Source of the DNA: Lophium mytilinum
Lineage: Eukaryota > Ascomycota > Dothideomycetes > Mytilinidiales > Mytilinidiaceae
NCBI GenBank assembly: GCA_010093605.1
Contig: MU004200.1
Location: 688,155-752,154 of the forward strand
Length of the DNA stretch: 64,000 nt
Direction: 5' to 3'
Both the position numbers and the translations under genes were made by a program. This document shows, piece after piece, positions 1 to 10,841 of the stretch. The first letter of the stretch is position 1, and each line of letters starts with the position of its first letter. The notes beneath the pieces were generated by a model. It had not been told where the DNA came from, did not search any database, and saw nothing but the letters and a program-made list of their open reading frames with translations.

Positions 1-564
1 GCTGTCTGTGGATGAAAAGCAATAACAGGAATTAAGAGTGGGTATGAAGGGAGCTCCACAAGGGGTGATTTAGGTAGTGAGGCGAGAGGGGAAGATCTAC
101 CCCAATAGTAAAGCTTTGGGTATATTGTAACTCTGCCATACTTGTGGGCTTTTGTGCCTTTTTAATCTAAGGCACTCGGTACTCCACACCTCACTTCAAG
201 CCTAGACCTACTTAGTTTGGTAGTGGCACAGTGGTAGTATTGAGGCGAGCCAACCACGCAGAATAATCACTTCGAATCTCTACTTGAAAAAGTCTAAAAT
301 CAAAGAAAGTATCACGAAAGGGTGCAAGTAGTTCATAATTCTCTATGAGGGTACGTACTGCACGTGCCGCTAATTCGCGCCTCAGGCCTCCAGGATTCCC
401 CACCCGTGCGTCGATGACCGGCGATTGGAACGGCCACCTATCTGACAGCACGCGCCTCCGACGACATATCAACACCACGCGCCACCCTCACAGTCCTCCA
501 CTCGAATGCTAGGAGAGCTGCAGATGGCTGTTTGCACCCGTAATTGCTCCTCTCTCCCGTAGCG
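1..564. other. Unassigned stretch before NVJ2
   Basis: This is the upstream flank of the NVJ2-like gene. On the minus strand, 212-478 holds an open frame without an ATG. Its last 50 residues (around FFDFRLFQVEIRSDYSAWL) look protein-like, but I recognise no family, so it could be a gene relic or chance. Nothing else is supported. Confidence 0.3.
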
Positions 565-3500
565 ATGGTGACGTTATCCGCCTTCGTCTTCATCTACGTG
601 CTCGGCGGCATCAGCTTCATCCCACTGGTAGTGGCGGCAATACTCCTCCACGCCCACCTCACATTCCCCACTCGAGCTACGAAGGAACCTTTGGATGGAT
701 CGACAGGCTTCTCCGCCAGCGACGCCGAGCAACAACGGCGTGATCTCAACACGGACGAGGATAACTTACCAGAGGAGCTCAAACCTCGCGCCCACGAGCC
801 AGATGTTGCCGCCGGATACTTTGCAGTGTGTCGAGAATATGTGCCGGGTGGTGTGAATGGCAAACCTCCGGAGAGGACCACGCCCGCTGGGGTGGTGGTC
901 GCTAACGAAAGCCCCAGCGTATACCAAAGCATGTATAGAAGCATCTTTGATCGCAACAAGGGCCAGCCGCCTTCCCTGGACAGTGCCAACGGGAAGACCA
1001 AGAAGGCTAGAAATGTCTTCTTCGTCGTGTTGAGGTGCGTACCCACTACTGGCTTGACATAGTATAAGCTAATCGTACCACAGACACGGCCACTTAATGC
1101 TCTATGACGACTCGGAACAACTCGACGTACGCCACGTCATATCTCTCGCATATCATGATGTAGACGTCTTCGCTGGAGGAGAGAAAATACCAGAGGGAGA
1201 GTTATGGATCAAGCGGAACTGCATTCGATTGACGCGGCGAAGGGTCGTTGGTGATATAACCGATGAGGCGAAACCATTCTTCCTATTCTCTGACAATTGC
1301 TCAGAAAAGGAGGATTTTTACCATGCCATGCTCCAGAATCAGGAGCGGAACCGGACGTCGCCTCAGAATCCGCCGCGACCCTTGCTGTTCGAGACGTCCG
1401 ATATTGTAAAGCTAGTTCAACAGCTTCACGCCAACGAAGAGAACCTCCAAACCAGGTGGATAAACGCCTTGATCGGACGATTATTTCTTGCCATGTACAA
1501 GACCGCCGAGATTGAAGAATTTATTCGAATGAAGATTACCAAAAAGATAGCTCGCGTTCCGAAACCCGCCTTCATCAACAGTCTTAAATTGCAGAAGATT
1601 GACATGGGAGACTTGCCGCCGTTTATTACCAATCCAAAGCTTAAGGAATTGACAGTAGATGGAGACCTAACGATCGAAGCTGATGTCAAATACAAAGGTA
1701 GCTTCCGTCTAGAGATCGCAGCTGTTGCCCGCATCGAATTGGGTTCGCGATTTAAACCTCGCGAGGTTAATCTCGTTCTTGCTGGTCTTCTCAAAAAGCT
1801 GGAAGGCCATATTTTGATCAGAGTGAAACCACCACCAAGCAATCGACTATGGATCTCATTCGAAACCATTCCCAAGATGGACATATCCATTGAACCGATC
1901 ATCAGCTCGCGGCAAATCACTTACGGAGTAGTTTTACGAGCAATTGAAAGTAGGATACGAGAGACTATTGCCGAAACACTTGTCTTGCCCAACTGGGATG
2001 ACATACCATTCCATGATACTATGCTGCAGCGCTTCCGAGGCGGCATTTGGGCTGACGATTCAAGACTTCGGCCGTTTGGAGACCATCAAACTGAAGCAGC
2101 GAAGCACGGACTTGCTGATGAGATTGACAAAGACTCGGATTCCGAGGAATCCATACCGCCTCCTACCCTGAGCGCAAAAGATAAAACCATGAGCCTGCCG
2201 AGTCTCACAGACACGCCGCCAAAGGGATTAGTTTCGCGAAAGGGAGCTCCTTCTACCATATCCTTGGATGATGGTGCGGTGGGTGTCACTTCAGGGGCAG
2301 AGGCTAGGAAAAGACCACACCCCAAAGCCATCCGGTCTGGCTCGTTCGCCTCAGCGAGCAGTCCAGTGGTCAATCTAGATCCATCAACAGTAGAGGCTTT
2401 GCGTGCTCACGCTCCCCAAGGTGGCCAAGATGCAGCGAGCGCGATGAAGATCATATCATCTCGCTCACCGCCAACATCTCCCTTTGAGTCGCCTGTCGGG
2501 TCTCCCGATCCACCAAGCCTCATTTCACAACGTTCAAAGAAGAATAGCGTATCGTCAGTGCGCTCGACACCGAACCGCACTGAGGATGAACAAGCATCGG
2601 CAGATTTTGATGCTTTGGTGGATCGCACTGGCTCGTTGCTGAAACGATCTAGCGCTAGTAGTTTGACTACTTCCGACGATGTTTCCTCTCATAGTAACAC
2701 GCCGACAGGTCTGAAACATGCACATACAATGGCGTCAGTGAAGAGCAATCTCTCATCAGCGGAAAAGCGACAAGCGCTGAATCAGACTCTGAACTCTGCT
2801 ACTGCTGCTGCAAAGAAGTGGTTTGCAAACCGCCAGCAAGGTGGAAACTCTTCTGCAGACTCTAACCTCTCCCATCATCGATCAACTGCCAGCTCCAGCT
2901 CCGTCTCCCAGGAGACCCTCGCTGACACTTCGAGTATCGCGTCTTCCGCCCAGCAGTCTAGCGAAAACGACACACATAAGAACGGAGATCGAGCTGGCTC
3001 TACCACCCAACCCATCGGCCGCGGCCAACCCCTACCACCACCCGGAACACCCCTCCCGTTCCCAGAGAAGCGCAACTCTAGCTGGGCGGTCCCTGGAGCC
3101 GCCGCTTTGGCAAGTATCGCAAAACGTAAACCCATTCCGCCGCCGGCAAGGTCGCCCGCAGCCATCTCTACACCGCCCTCGACCCAGTCACCGGGAAAGA
3201 GTCCTGCATTTTCCTTCCCCAAACAGTCGACGTCCCAGGACCATCTCCCATTTGAGATGCCGCCACCCGGGCATCATAGATCGAACTCACACCGTGCTGT
3301 ACCGAACCCGCCGCTCCCGCCGAGGAGGAAACGGGTTTCGAATGCGGGGCTGAACCAAGATATGGGCTTTGGGGAGGGCTTGATGGTTGTAGAGGCACCT
3401 ATTTCAGATACGAGTACACCTAATAGTCCGTTGAAGGAGAGGCATTCTAGGGAGCATGACAAAGGTGAACGTGTCGACGAAGAGGGGGAGAAGGCGAAGA

Positions 3501-3667
3501 CGCCGGATGAGGAAAGTCCTAGTCTTGATGAGGTTGAGGAGGGGGTTTTTCAGGCGATGGACCTGGAGTCTGGGAAGGAAGGTCAGGCTCTTTCACAGAC
3601 TGGACTGGGTGGGTTAGAAGAGAATGTGTGGGGAGATGAGGGTGGTGCGGAGAAGAAGCCTGTCTGA
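565..3667 (+). CDS. NVJ2: NVJ2-like SMP-domain lipid-transfer protein
   Basis: Predicted ER-anchored lipid-transfer protein at membrane contact sites. Exons are 565-1034 and 1084-3667 (1017 aa). The intron starts GTGCGT and ends ACCACAG, and splicing restores the family's LRHGHLMLYDD junction, which decides the model. ATG 565 follows a short non-ATG open stretch. Residues 1-30 form a hydrophobic anchor. A PH-like region runs from about 145 to 245. An SMP lipid-binding domain runs from about 270 to 465, including LPPFITNPKLKELTVDGDL and LPNWDDIPF. The remaining 550 residues are Ser/Pro-rich and probably disordered, with a proline-rich part near 640-740 and an acidic C-terminus. In yeast the protein sits at nucleus-vacuole or ER-Golgi contacts and moves ceramide; that role is inferred from family membership. 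The long tail is usual for filamentous fungal versions. Confidence 0.9.
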
Positions 3668-5515
3668 TATTCACAGAGAATGAAAAGGGGCTTTATTCTC
3701 ATGCCCTTCGTGCCAGGACTTGGTTCGAAAACAGCTGTGCGTTGGGCGGGGTGCAGGTATTCATGATCGATGGCACCGTTGCGCAATAAGGACTACACAT
3801 CTCAGCTCGCCTCATACTCGGGTCCTTCAACCCACCGCCGACTCCTGCGTGTTCCCTACGGCGAACTATATTCCATCACACCCTTCTGGAGAAACAACAC
3901 TGACCGCCATGTAAATCATCAAAATCCGCCACGGCTCGTTCCACGGCAGACTCTCCATAACTGCTGCTACGTCCAGCACTTTCCAGGACGTCAAGATCTG
4001 ACTCGAGTAGACCCAAGGCCTAGGTACTCGCCGCCAATTTGGTCATTGCCTTATCCTATCCACGGGATACACATTCGGTATCTTACCCTAGGCGCCAGAT
4101 CAGTCGTCTTCCCTAAAGCTGTCAGCCAGGGCATCGCATCGCCTTGGGCAAAGTAATGTAGAATTATGCAGGGAAAGTGGGCGACGTAGCTGCGTGTCTC
4201 TGTCTGGTAGATATCGTAAGACGCTGTTTCAGGGGGTGAAACGAAGGAGAAGATCATCCGTGCTGGTAGACGCAAAGGGCGTTTGTGGTCTGAACTATCT
4301 CTGACCCAGGTTGGGTTGGACAGAGCGTCTTAGGCGACTGGGTGGGATAGAGAGGAAGCAAAACGGAGCGAGGATAGGTAGTCATAAATGATATGAATCA
4401 AATCACTACTCCATCGATACAACACTCACTGCAATCGTGTTGCTTCTGCCGCGGCTCAGTAATGCCTGTTTCGGTAGCCTCGTTCTTCCGCTATCAAAGC
4501 TCGAAGCCCTTACGTGTCTATCATGCCCGCTGACTAACATCTAACTTGCCAGACCTATAAAAACTCCTCCCCCAAACTTCTCGGCTCTTCATCAGGGCGG
4601 GCTCGGTAAAAATCGAAAGGTGGAGGGGATTGCAATGGCGGCTTGTCTTCGGTTGAACTCCCAAATGCTACAAGTGTTGTAGGAGAGGTAGAGTCCAGTT
4701 TTCAAAGGCTTTTGCAAGACCTTCCATGGAGGAAGCTTCGTGTCGGTCGAGTTAAACCATCCTCAAAATGGGTCAACGGGGAGGCTGGGTGGAGATCAAA
4801 GCAATTGCTTCAATCATTTATGAGTTTGGGTTCGGGTGCTGGGTGAAGAAAAGTACGACAGGTCCGGCAATGTGTTGGGGATCTGGGATCAAAACCGGCG
4901 ACGAAGTAAAGGAATGAGTAGGTGGTGGGTGTGGAACTCAAAACTTGGATGAAAGACAATCCATGTAGGGGTGCGTGGTGGAGGATATAGGGAAAGCGCT
5001 GGTGATGGTCAACTCTGTTGTTTGAAGGTTCTAGGAGATTTTTGAGCGGAATTACGAATGCTAGATGAAGCTCAGGACGACAGGTTTTGGCGGGTGAAGA
5101 CAATGTAGAGGAAGAGCAATGGAGGCTCATAGTGGAAATTATCAACATCTTATGAACTGCACGCCATACGCGTTGTTGAAACCTCCTCCGCTTCTCTACA
5201 CATAGCATACGACGGCGGGCTGCTTAACTTAAAGCACAGCCACCTTGTACCACTCTTGTATCTTTGTCTGTCTTAGACTTTCTACTTTGCAGAAGACTCA
5301 GACAGCCAAATCTCCATTACGAGCGAATCGAGAGGCATGTCGGCATCTTATATCCCAACACAGGCGGCAAAGCGTGGTCATCACCTGACAAATTGAACTG
5401 GGCCATAGGAACAATTAACATTTCAATAGGCAAGTCCCGTGCCAATGCCTATAATCTTCAGCATCTCTTGCTCCATTGCCATTTCGTCCACCACCGAACC
5501 ACTCCAAAACCGATT
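3668..5515. other. Convergent intergenic region
   Basis: This lies between the 3' ends of the NVJ2-like gene and the nitronate monooxygenase gene. Only short open frames without family resemblance occur (for example plus 3770-4156). I see no RNA gene or repeat. It probably contains both 3' UTRs. Confidence 0.4.
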
Positions 5516-6872
5516 CTACAGTTTCGCCCCAGCCTTCACAAACCCACCCGCCCCCCTTAGCAGCCCTGCCGCCTCTTCCACAATCTCCTTCACAATCTCC
5601 CCGGCAGACTGATCTTTCTTATTAACCAATCCCGCGACCATACCCATCGGCCTATTGAACTATTAGCACTCCCCACTCCATCTTTCTGGTAGATTTCATA
5701 CTTCACAGACGCCTGCTCCTCAATCTCCTCCGTCAACTTCCCCGCAGCACTCAACCGATCAAGATCATACTCAGCCGGCAAAACCCCCTTCGCCGTCAAT
5801 TCTCTGATCTCCTGCTGTCGGTTCGTTTCCCAGTCATCGATGTAGGGCGTCCGTGCGGCGCGGAGCGGGCGTCCAGTCCATATCGTACTTTTAATCACCG
5901 AATCGAACCCGGCATCGATGACTAGCTTCTTCGCATACTCGCTCGCACCGCTCTCCTTCGCGGGAATAAAGCGCGTCCCGACCCACACCCCACTTGCGCC
6001 GAACATCAGCGCGGCAGCGAGACTGCGGCCGTCGTTGACCCCGCCAGCGGCGACGAGCTGGACGGGTTCGTTAGTGAGTGGCGAAATGTATTGTTTGCAG
6101 ACGTCGGCGCAGGCAGGGATGAGGATGCCGAACGGGATGTCGCCTGTGTGGCCGCCTGCTTCGCCGCCTTGGGCGCAGATGAGGTCGGCGCCGATGGCGC
6201 AGGCTTTGTGGATGTGCTGGTGTTGTTAGTGCTGATAGTTGGTCGAGCTGGAGAACGGGGATGCTGACTTTTGGGTGTCCTATTATGTTCTTCGGCTCAG
6301 TTAGTAACTGAGATTATTGGTGATTAGATGTAGGTTAGCATACCATATACAATATCCCGTTCTTATGTAGCTTCTCGACCACCCATTTCGGTGGTACACC
6401 CACTGCAGAAACGAACAGTTTTGCTCCGCCTTCGATGATAACGTCGACGAGTTCGTTTAATGAGCCTTTTGTGTAGTCATACTGCCCGATGTCAGTAACT
6501 TGATGGGATTATGCAGGCAGAGGAAACGATGTACTTGCATTCGTCTTCCTTGCGTTCCCTCCCACTTGCGGAATCAGCAGATCAACGCCAAACGGTAGAT
6601 TTGGTTCCGTCATCAAGGACTGTGATGTTGCACATGGATTAGCGTCAGAGTCCCCAAAGATCATATTTGATCGAATGTCAAACACGAACCTTTGTCTCTT
6701 TGATCAAGTCGCGTAACATGGCAGGCGTATACGAAATTCCTCCTAGCACACCCATTCCACCTGCATTAGACACCGCGGCTGCAAGCGAGGGGCTAGCGAC
6801 GCCGCCCATGCCTGCGAGGAGGATGGGGTGCTGGATCCCGAGGAGAGTCGTTAGTGGAGTTGAGATGGACAT
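5516..6872 (-). CDS. Nitronate monooxygenase (2-nitropropane dioxygenase family)
   Basis: FMN-dependent TIM-barrel enzyme predicted to oxidise alkyl nitronates or propionate-3-nitronate to carbonyl compounds and nitrite. I read six exons on the minus strand: 6872-6690, 6619-6539, 6481-6344, 6289-6269, 6216-5702 and 5651-5516, total 357 aa. Supporting blocks are PILLAGMGGVASPSLAAAVS at the N-terminus, NIIGHPKHIHKA, GADLICAQGGEAGGHTGD, and QLVAAGGVNDGRSLAAALMFGA (the FMN phosphate-binding part). Exon 4 is a 21-nt microexon coding NIIGHPK. The intron 6482-6538 starts with GC (AAT|GCAAGT), and no GT alternative keeps the frame. The acceptor before the microexon is AAG, with TACTAAC just upstream. 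Length and blocks are normal for fungal members. The exact substrate cannot be read from the sequence. Confidence 0.9.
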
Positions 6873-7866
6873 TTTGACGGTGTGATAATCGCGAAAGGAG
6901 CGAGATGTTTCAGGACTACGAAACCGTAGGATTGATGGGCAAGCGTTCGAGTGGATAGAGAGAAGGAATAGAGATGAAGTCGAAATATAACCCAGCAGTT
7001 CGGCAGGATAAGAACTAAGCTTCTACCGAGTACCTAGCGCTCATGAAACTGATTTGTTTCTCAAAGGTGAAAAACACTTGCATCAACAAAGAATGAGTTC
7101 GGAAGTCGGTAGCACTGGTTGACATGTGGGGTAATCCGGGGTGCAGTAAGCTGACGGACAGTAAAACAAACGCGACGAATCGAACGAGGGGAGTCGGGAT
7201 GCACCCAAGACCTCGGTACCACCCAAAAAGCCATGATTCAGATGAACCAACTTGGTTCTTACTAGGCAATTGGATTGAGCCGAACTAGAAGTAGCTGTAA
7301 GAAGACATCTATACTAACATACCGAGTTTGAGGATGCTTGATAGCCGGGATCTTTTTCGTAGATTAAGCTAGGAGGGGTATGCTAGAGAAATAGCAACCA
7401 ATTATTGGGCGATACTAATATGATCATACTGTTGATGTGCTTGACTACTCGCAACTCGGACTGCGATAATACTACTCAAAAGGATATTTGGGTATGCGCT
7501 GGTACCTGGAACCCGACATCCTCGTGAACGCCCGCCGAATGGGGGTTCAACCAAACCAATTATCTTGTTCTTGAGACGTCAGAGGTGTGGATGAAGTGTA
7601 AATATGGCTTGATGCTTGCGTGCTAAAGCGTTGGAAACAATGGCAGCAGAAAGGTATCTTGGATCTGAAGGTTGATGGATGAGCATTTCACTTTGGCCGT
7701 GAAGGTGCTCGTCGATGCACGCTGAGGACATTAGCTTTTACATATATCCCACTTTGGCTTAGTCCTACAATGTTCTTCAGCGTGACTTGGCTTGTCATCT
7801 ACGGCGTTTTTCACATGCGGCGCCGTGGAGGTTATGTGTCATGGTAATCGGTTCTCCACGAATGCT
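6873..7866. other. Intergenic region, upstream of nitronate monooxygenase
   Basis: This is the promoter side of the minus-strand nitronate monooxygenase and the 3' side of POP7. Only short frames without resemblance occur. No repeat or RNA gene is seen. Confidence 0.4.
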
Positions 7867-8649
7867 TCATCGTTGGCGGATGGCGACAGATATGAAGTTC
7901 AACCGTCTAGTCCTTGTTTCTGGAACTGCGATCGTGGCGGGCTCCGCTTTCTTTTCCGCAGCCTTCTTCTCTGGAGGTTTCTCTACTTCGGCAACCTCCT
8001 TGTTCCCTCCTTCATCCTTCTCCAGCTCCCCATCCAACATCTCGGTATCAACCGTCTCCTCATTCTCAAGCTCACTACCATCATCCTCCTCTTCCACCTC
8101 CTTCTCCACCACCTCCGCTCTCTTCGCCCAAGCCCCCAAATACCCCCCCTTATGCTCTTTCGTAACATCATCCACTACCTCCACTGCCCCCGTCTCAATC
8201 TCCAACCCAAACCCTTGCTCTTGGAAATACAGCGCCACATGCAACGCCCTATCAATCGCCCGCCCCGTGGCCTTCAAAAATACCGCCTCCCTCTCCCTCT
8301 TCGCATTTCTGTTCTCCCTCGCATGCGCAATCGCGGCCTCCACCGTCTTCGCGTCTAGTGGTTTGCGCCCGCTGGATAGCGATTGAATTTCGCGTTTCTC
8401 GATCTGGAGCAATAGACCTCGGATTCGTTTCACGGTGGAGATAAAGGGAGTGTTGTGTTTCACGTATACGGTTTTGGGGGCATCGGCAGAGGCGAAGGGG
8501 GTTGGTATGGCGGGGTGCGGGATAGGGCGGGGCGTGGATTTGTAGCCAGTCGGGAGGCGGGGGCGTTTAGGAGGTTTAGAGGTAGCTGGAGCATCGGGCG
8601 ATTTTCGTTTCAGAGCTTTATAGCCGGTGGGCGCGCTTGGAGGTGCCAT
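7867..8649 (-). CDS. POP7: RNase P/MRP subunit POP7 (Rpp20, Alba fold)
   Basis: Protein subunit of the RNase P and RNase MRP ribonucleoproteins, which process tRNA 5' leaders and pre-rRNA in the nucleolus. It is a single exon of 260 aa. The Alba-like core starts with VYVKHNTPFISTVKRIRGLL at about 61-80 and continues with LKATGRAIDRALHVALYFQE at about 125-144, the two most conserved strings of the Rpp20/Pop7 family. The first 55 residues are basic and proline-rich. The C-terminal 90 residues are a charged Glu/Lys tail longer than in yeast Pop7 (140 aa), a common fungal extension. The start is the first ATG (8649). It is transcribed away from the octanoyltransferase gene, 179 bp between the start codons. 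Confidence 0.85.
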   Translation of the reverse strand: MAPPSAPTGYKALKRKSPDAPATSKPPKRPRLPTGYKSTPRPIPHPAIPTPFASADAPKTVYVKHNTPFISTVKRIRGLLLQIEKREIQSLSSGRKPLDAKTVEAAIAHARENRNAKREREAVFLKATGRAIDRALHVALYFQEQGFGLEIETGAVEVVDDVTKEHKGGYLGAWAKRAEVVEKEVEEEDDGSELENEETVDTEMLDGELEKDEGGNKEVAEVEKPPEKKAAEKKAEPATIAVPETRTRRLNFISVAIRQR

Positions 8650-8828
8650 CGTGATGATTGTTGAGGGTTGAGAGCGAAGAATGCAGCTTCACAAGCTCGA
8701 TATAAAAATCGCGCACGGGCCAGATATAGGGCTGACTTCACTCCATCTCATCATCGCTCCGACACCTCTAATCCTCCAACACCAATTTATTGCACAATGC
8801 CTCCACACACCCGTCCCTTTTACCCACC
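8650..8828. promoter_or_regulatory. Bidirectional promoter POP7 / octanoyltransferase
   Basis: Only 179 bp separate the two divergent start codons, so both 5' UTRs and both promoters must share this segment. No specific factor site is evident. Confidence 0.6.
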
Positions 8829-9560
8829 ATGAAGCTCCACCACCTCCACCTCCACGGCCTCCCCTCTTACCCTTCCGTCTCCGTCCTCCAAGAATCCCTC
8901 GTCGCCCGCTTCCTCCTCTCCAAATCCACCCCCTCCCCACCACCGCCACCCACCCTCCTCACCTTCTCCCCCCCGCCGACCTACACCTGCGGCCGCCGCG
9001 AAATCGGCGCCCTCACCCCCTCCCAAATCGCCCACCTCCGCGCCAACGGCCGCGCCGCCTTCCACGAAGCCCTCCGCGGCGGCCAGACCACCTACCACGG
9101 GCCCGGCCAACTCGTCGCGTACCCGATCCTCGACCTCAAGCCCCTGAAACTGAGCCCGCGGTGCTACATCCGCGCCCTCGAAACCGCGCTGCAATCCACG
9201 TGCGCTACATACGGCGTGAAGACGTTCACGACCGCGAACCCCGGGCTGTGGGTCAGCGAGGACGAGAAGATCGGGAGTGTGGGGGTGCATATGCGGCGGA
9301 ATGTTACGAGTCATGGGGTTGCGTTGAATGTGGATACTGATTTGGCGTGGTTTGAGCGGATTGTCGCGTGTGGGCTGGAGGGGAAGCGGGCGGTGAGTTT
9401 GGAGACGGTGGGGGCGAGGGGGGTGGAGGTGGAGGGGGTCGGGGAGGTGTTTGCGAGGTGTTTGGCGGAAGGGCTGTTTGGGGATGCTAGGGGGGTGGTA
9501 AGAGTGGGGGTCGGAGAGGCGAGGGAGGTATTGGGGCTGGATGTTGGAGAGGTTGATTGA
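8829..9560 (+). CDS. LIP2: Mitochondrial octanoyltransferase (LipB/LIP2)
   Basis: Transfers octanoyl from acyl carrier protein to lipoyl domains, the first step of lipoate synthesis for pyruvate and 2-oxoglutarate dehydrogenases and the glycine cleavage system, in mitochondria. It is a single exon of 243 aa. The LipB signature RGGQTTYHGPGQ lies at 83-94. The lysine motif EKIGSVGVHMRR has K147. GVALNVDTDL follows, and C181 in VACGL is the likely catalytic cysteine paired with K147. The start is ATG 8829; the open frame upstream has only non-ATG triplets. The first 30 residues have few acidic groups, but a mitochondrial presequence is not obvious. The C-rich bias of codon third positions in the first half fades after about residue 150. 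Confidence 0.92.
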   Translation: MKLHHLHLHGLPSYPSVSVLQESLVARFLLSKSTPSPPPPPTLLTFSPPPTYTCGRREIGALTPSQIAHLRANGRAAFHEALRGGQTTYHGPGQLVAYPILDLKPLKLSPRCYIRALETALQSTCATYGVKTFTTANPGLWVSEDEKIGSVGVHMRRNVTSHGVALNVDTDLAWFERIVACGLEGKRAVSLETVGARGVEVEGVGEVFARCLAEGLFGDARGVVRVGVGEAREVLGLDVGEVD

Positions 9561-10841
9561 TTGCGCAGTCACGGCGGTGGCATCTTGATCGCACGCTCTG
9601 TGGAAAAGATTGTGGCGGGTTGGGGCTGACTATACGATATCCAATCGCGGGCACAGGCAGGCTTGACCCGGTGCAGCGACGGCTCCCCCAAAAGGTCGGA
9701 TTAAGAAATTAAACCGCTAAAGCGAAGATGCTAGGCTTAAGAGGACACTAGTATGTAAATAGAGCTCCCTTGTAGGTATACATGTTATTAGAACCTCAAA
9801 TCGAGACCGTAATATTACTTCAAAGAACACATGCGTGTACAAAGTGGGTCACTGCTTTCTCTTGACAGTCAAATATCACTCAAATCACTCACACCGCCAC
9901 ATCATCAAACATCTCGTAGTCCAAAAGTATGTATCATTGAAAAGGGAACCTAGACAATCCTCTCCACTCCGCATCCCACCCCCCATCATTCCTCACACTG
10001 CCCTCCCCTGACCCCATCCCACATAAACAACCATCTCACAAAAGAAAGGCGACCAAAAGAACGGCCAGATAGTACTCAGAATACAACTTGCCTCAAACTG
10101 CCTAACACCCTTCAGACAGAACACCCTTACTACGCCAAAGAATCCTTGGGACACTACAGTTGATTGACAGTCGAAGAAAACACTCTTAGAAGAAAAAAAC
10201 AAGAGAAGACGTCAATTGCCCAATCCAAGGCGCACGCTCTCCAGAACGCCCACAATTATCAGTTCCAGACCCTGACCATCCCCGCGTCTTCCGATCCGGC
10301 TGTACCAACATCGAGACACGTTCATGTTATCCGCCGCAGCCCCCCAAAGTGAATGATGGGGTTACAAATAAAGGGAAGAAGAGGAAGAAAAGAAAGAAAA
10401 GTGTGAGAGATTATATATAGTGAGAGTGTGAGGTGATGCGTTCCAAGTTTGGTGACATGTGCTTTTCCCCAAAACACATCCAACCCAACTTTTCCGTCTG
10501 CTGCTGCTGGCTGTTCAGCGGACGGTGTCATAGTGTATCCATTCATTCCAGTAGTCCCAAACGCCGATCTCCGAGTCAAATGCCCGAACTTCCCATGTCG
10601 TCGAAGATGGGAATAGGCGACGCATTCAGTGTTCTGTTGTCCAAAAGCAATTACTCGGAGCCGTCAACGCGTAGCCAATCATCTACCACCCACGCTGCGG
10701 TAGTGCGGAGAAGACGTGACGCCCTCCTGTCACATGCCCCCGCCATGGCGTCTTTCTCTCCTCCCTTTCCCCTTCTTTCATCCCCAACTTCCATCCGTGG
10801 CGACAGTGCGCAAGACATCAGTGCTGATATCCTGTCCATTT
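9561..10841. other. Convergent intergenic region
   Basis: It lies between the 3' ends of the octanoyltransferase gene and the FHA-protein gene. It holds only short unrecognised frames and is likely two 3' UTRs plus spacer. A purine-rich run (about 10360-10420) is the only compositional oddity. Confidence 0.4.

Noticed and set aside
8820-9572. 250-codon minus-strand frame opposite the octanoyltransferase
   Set aside because: Antisense shadow of a strongly biased, clearly coding gene.
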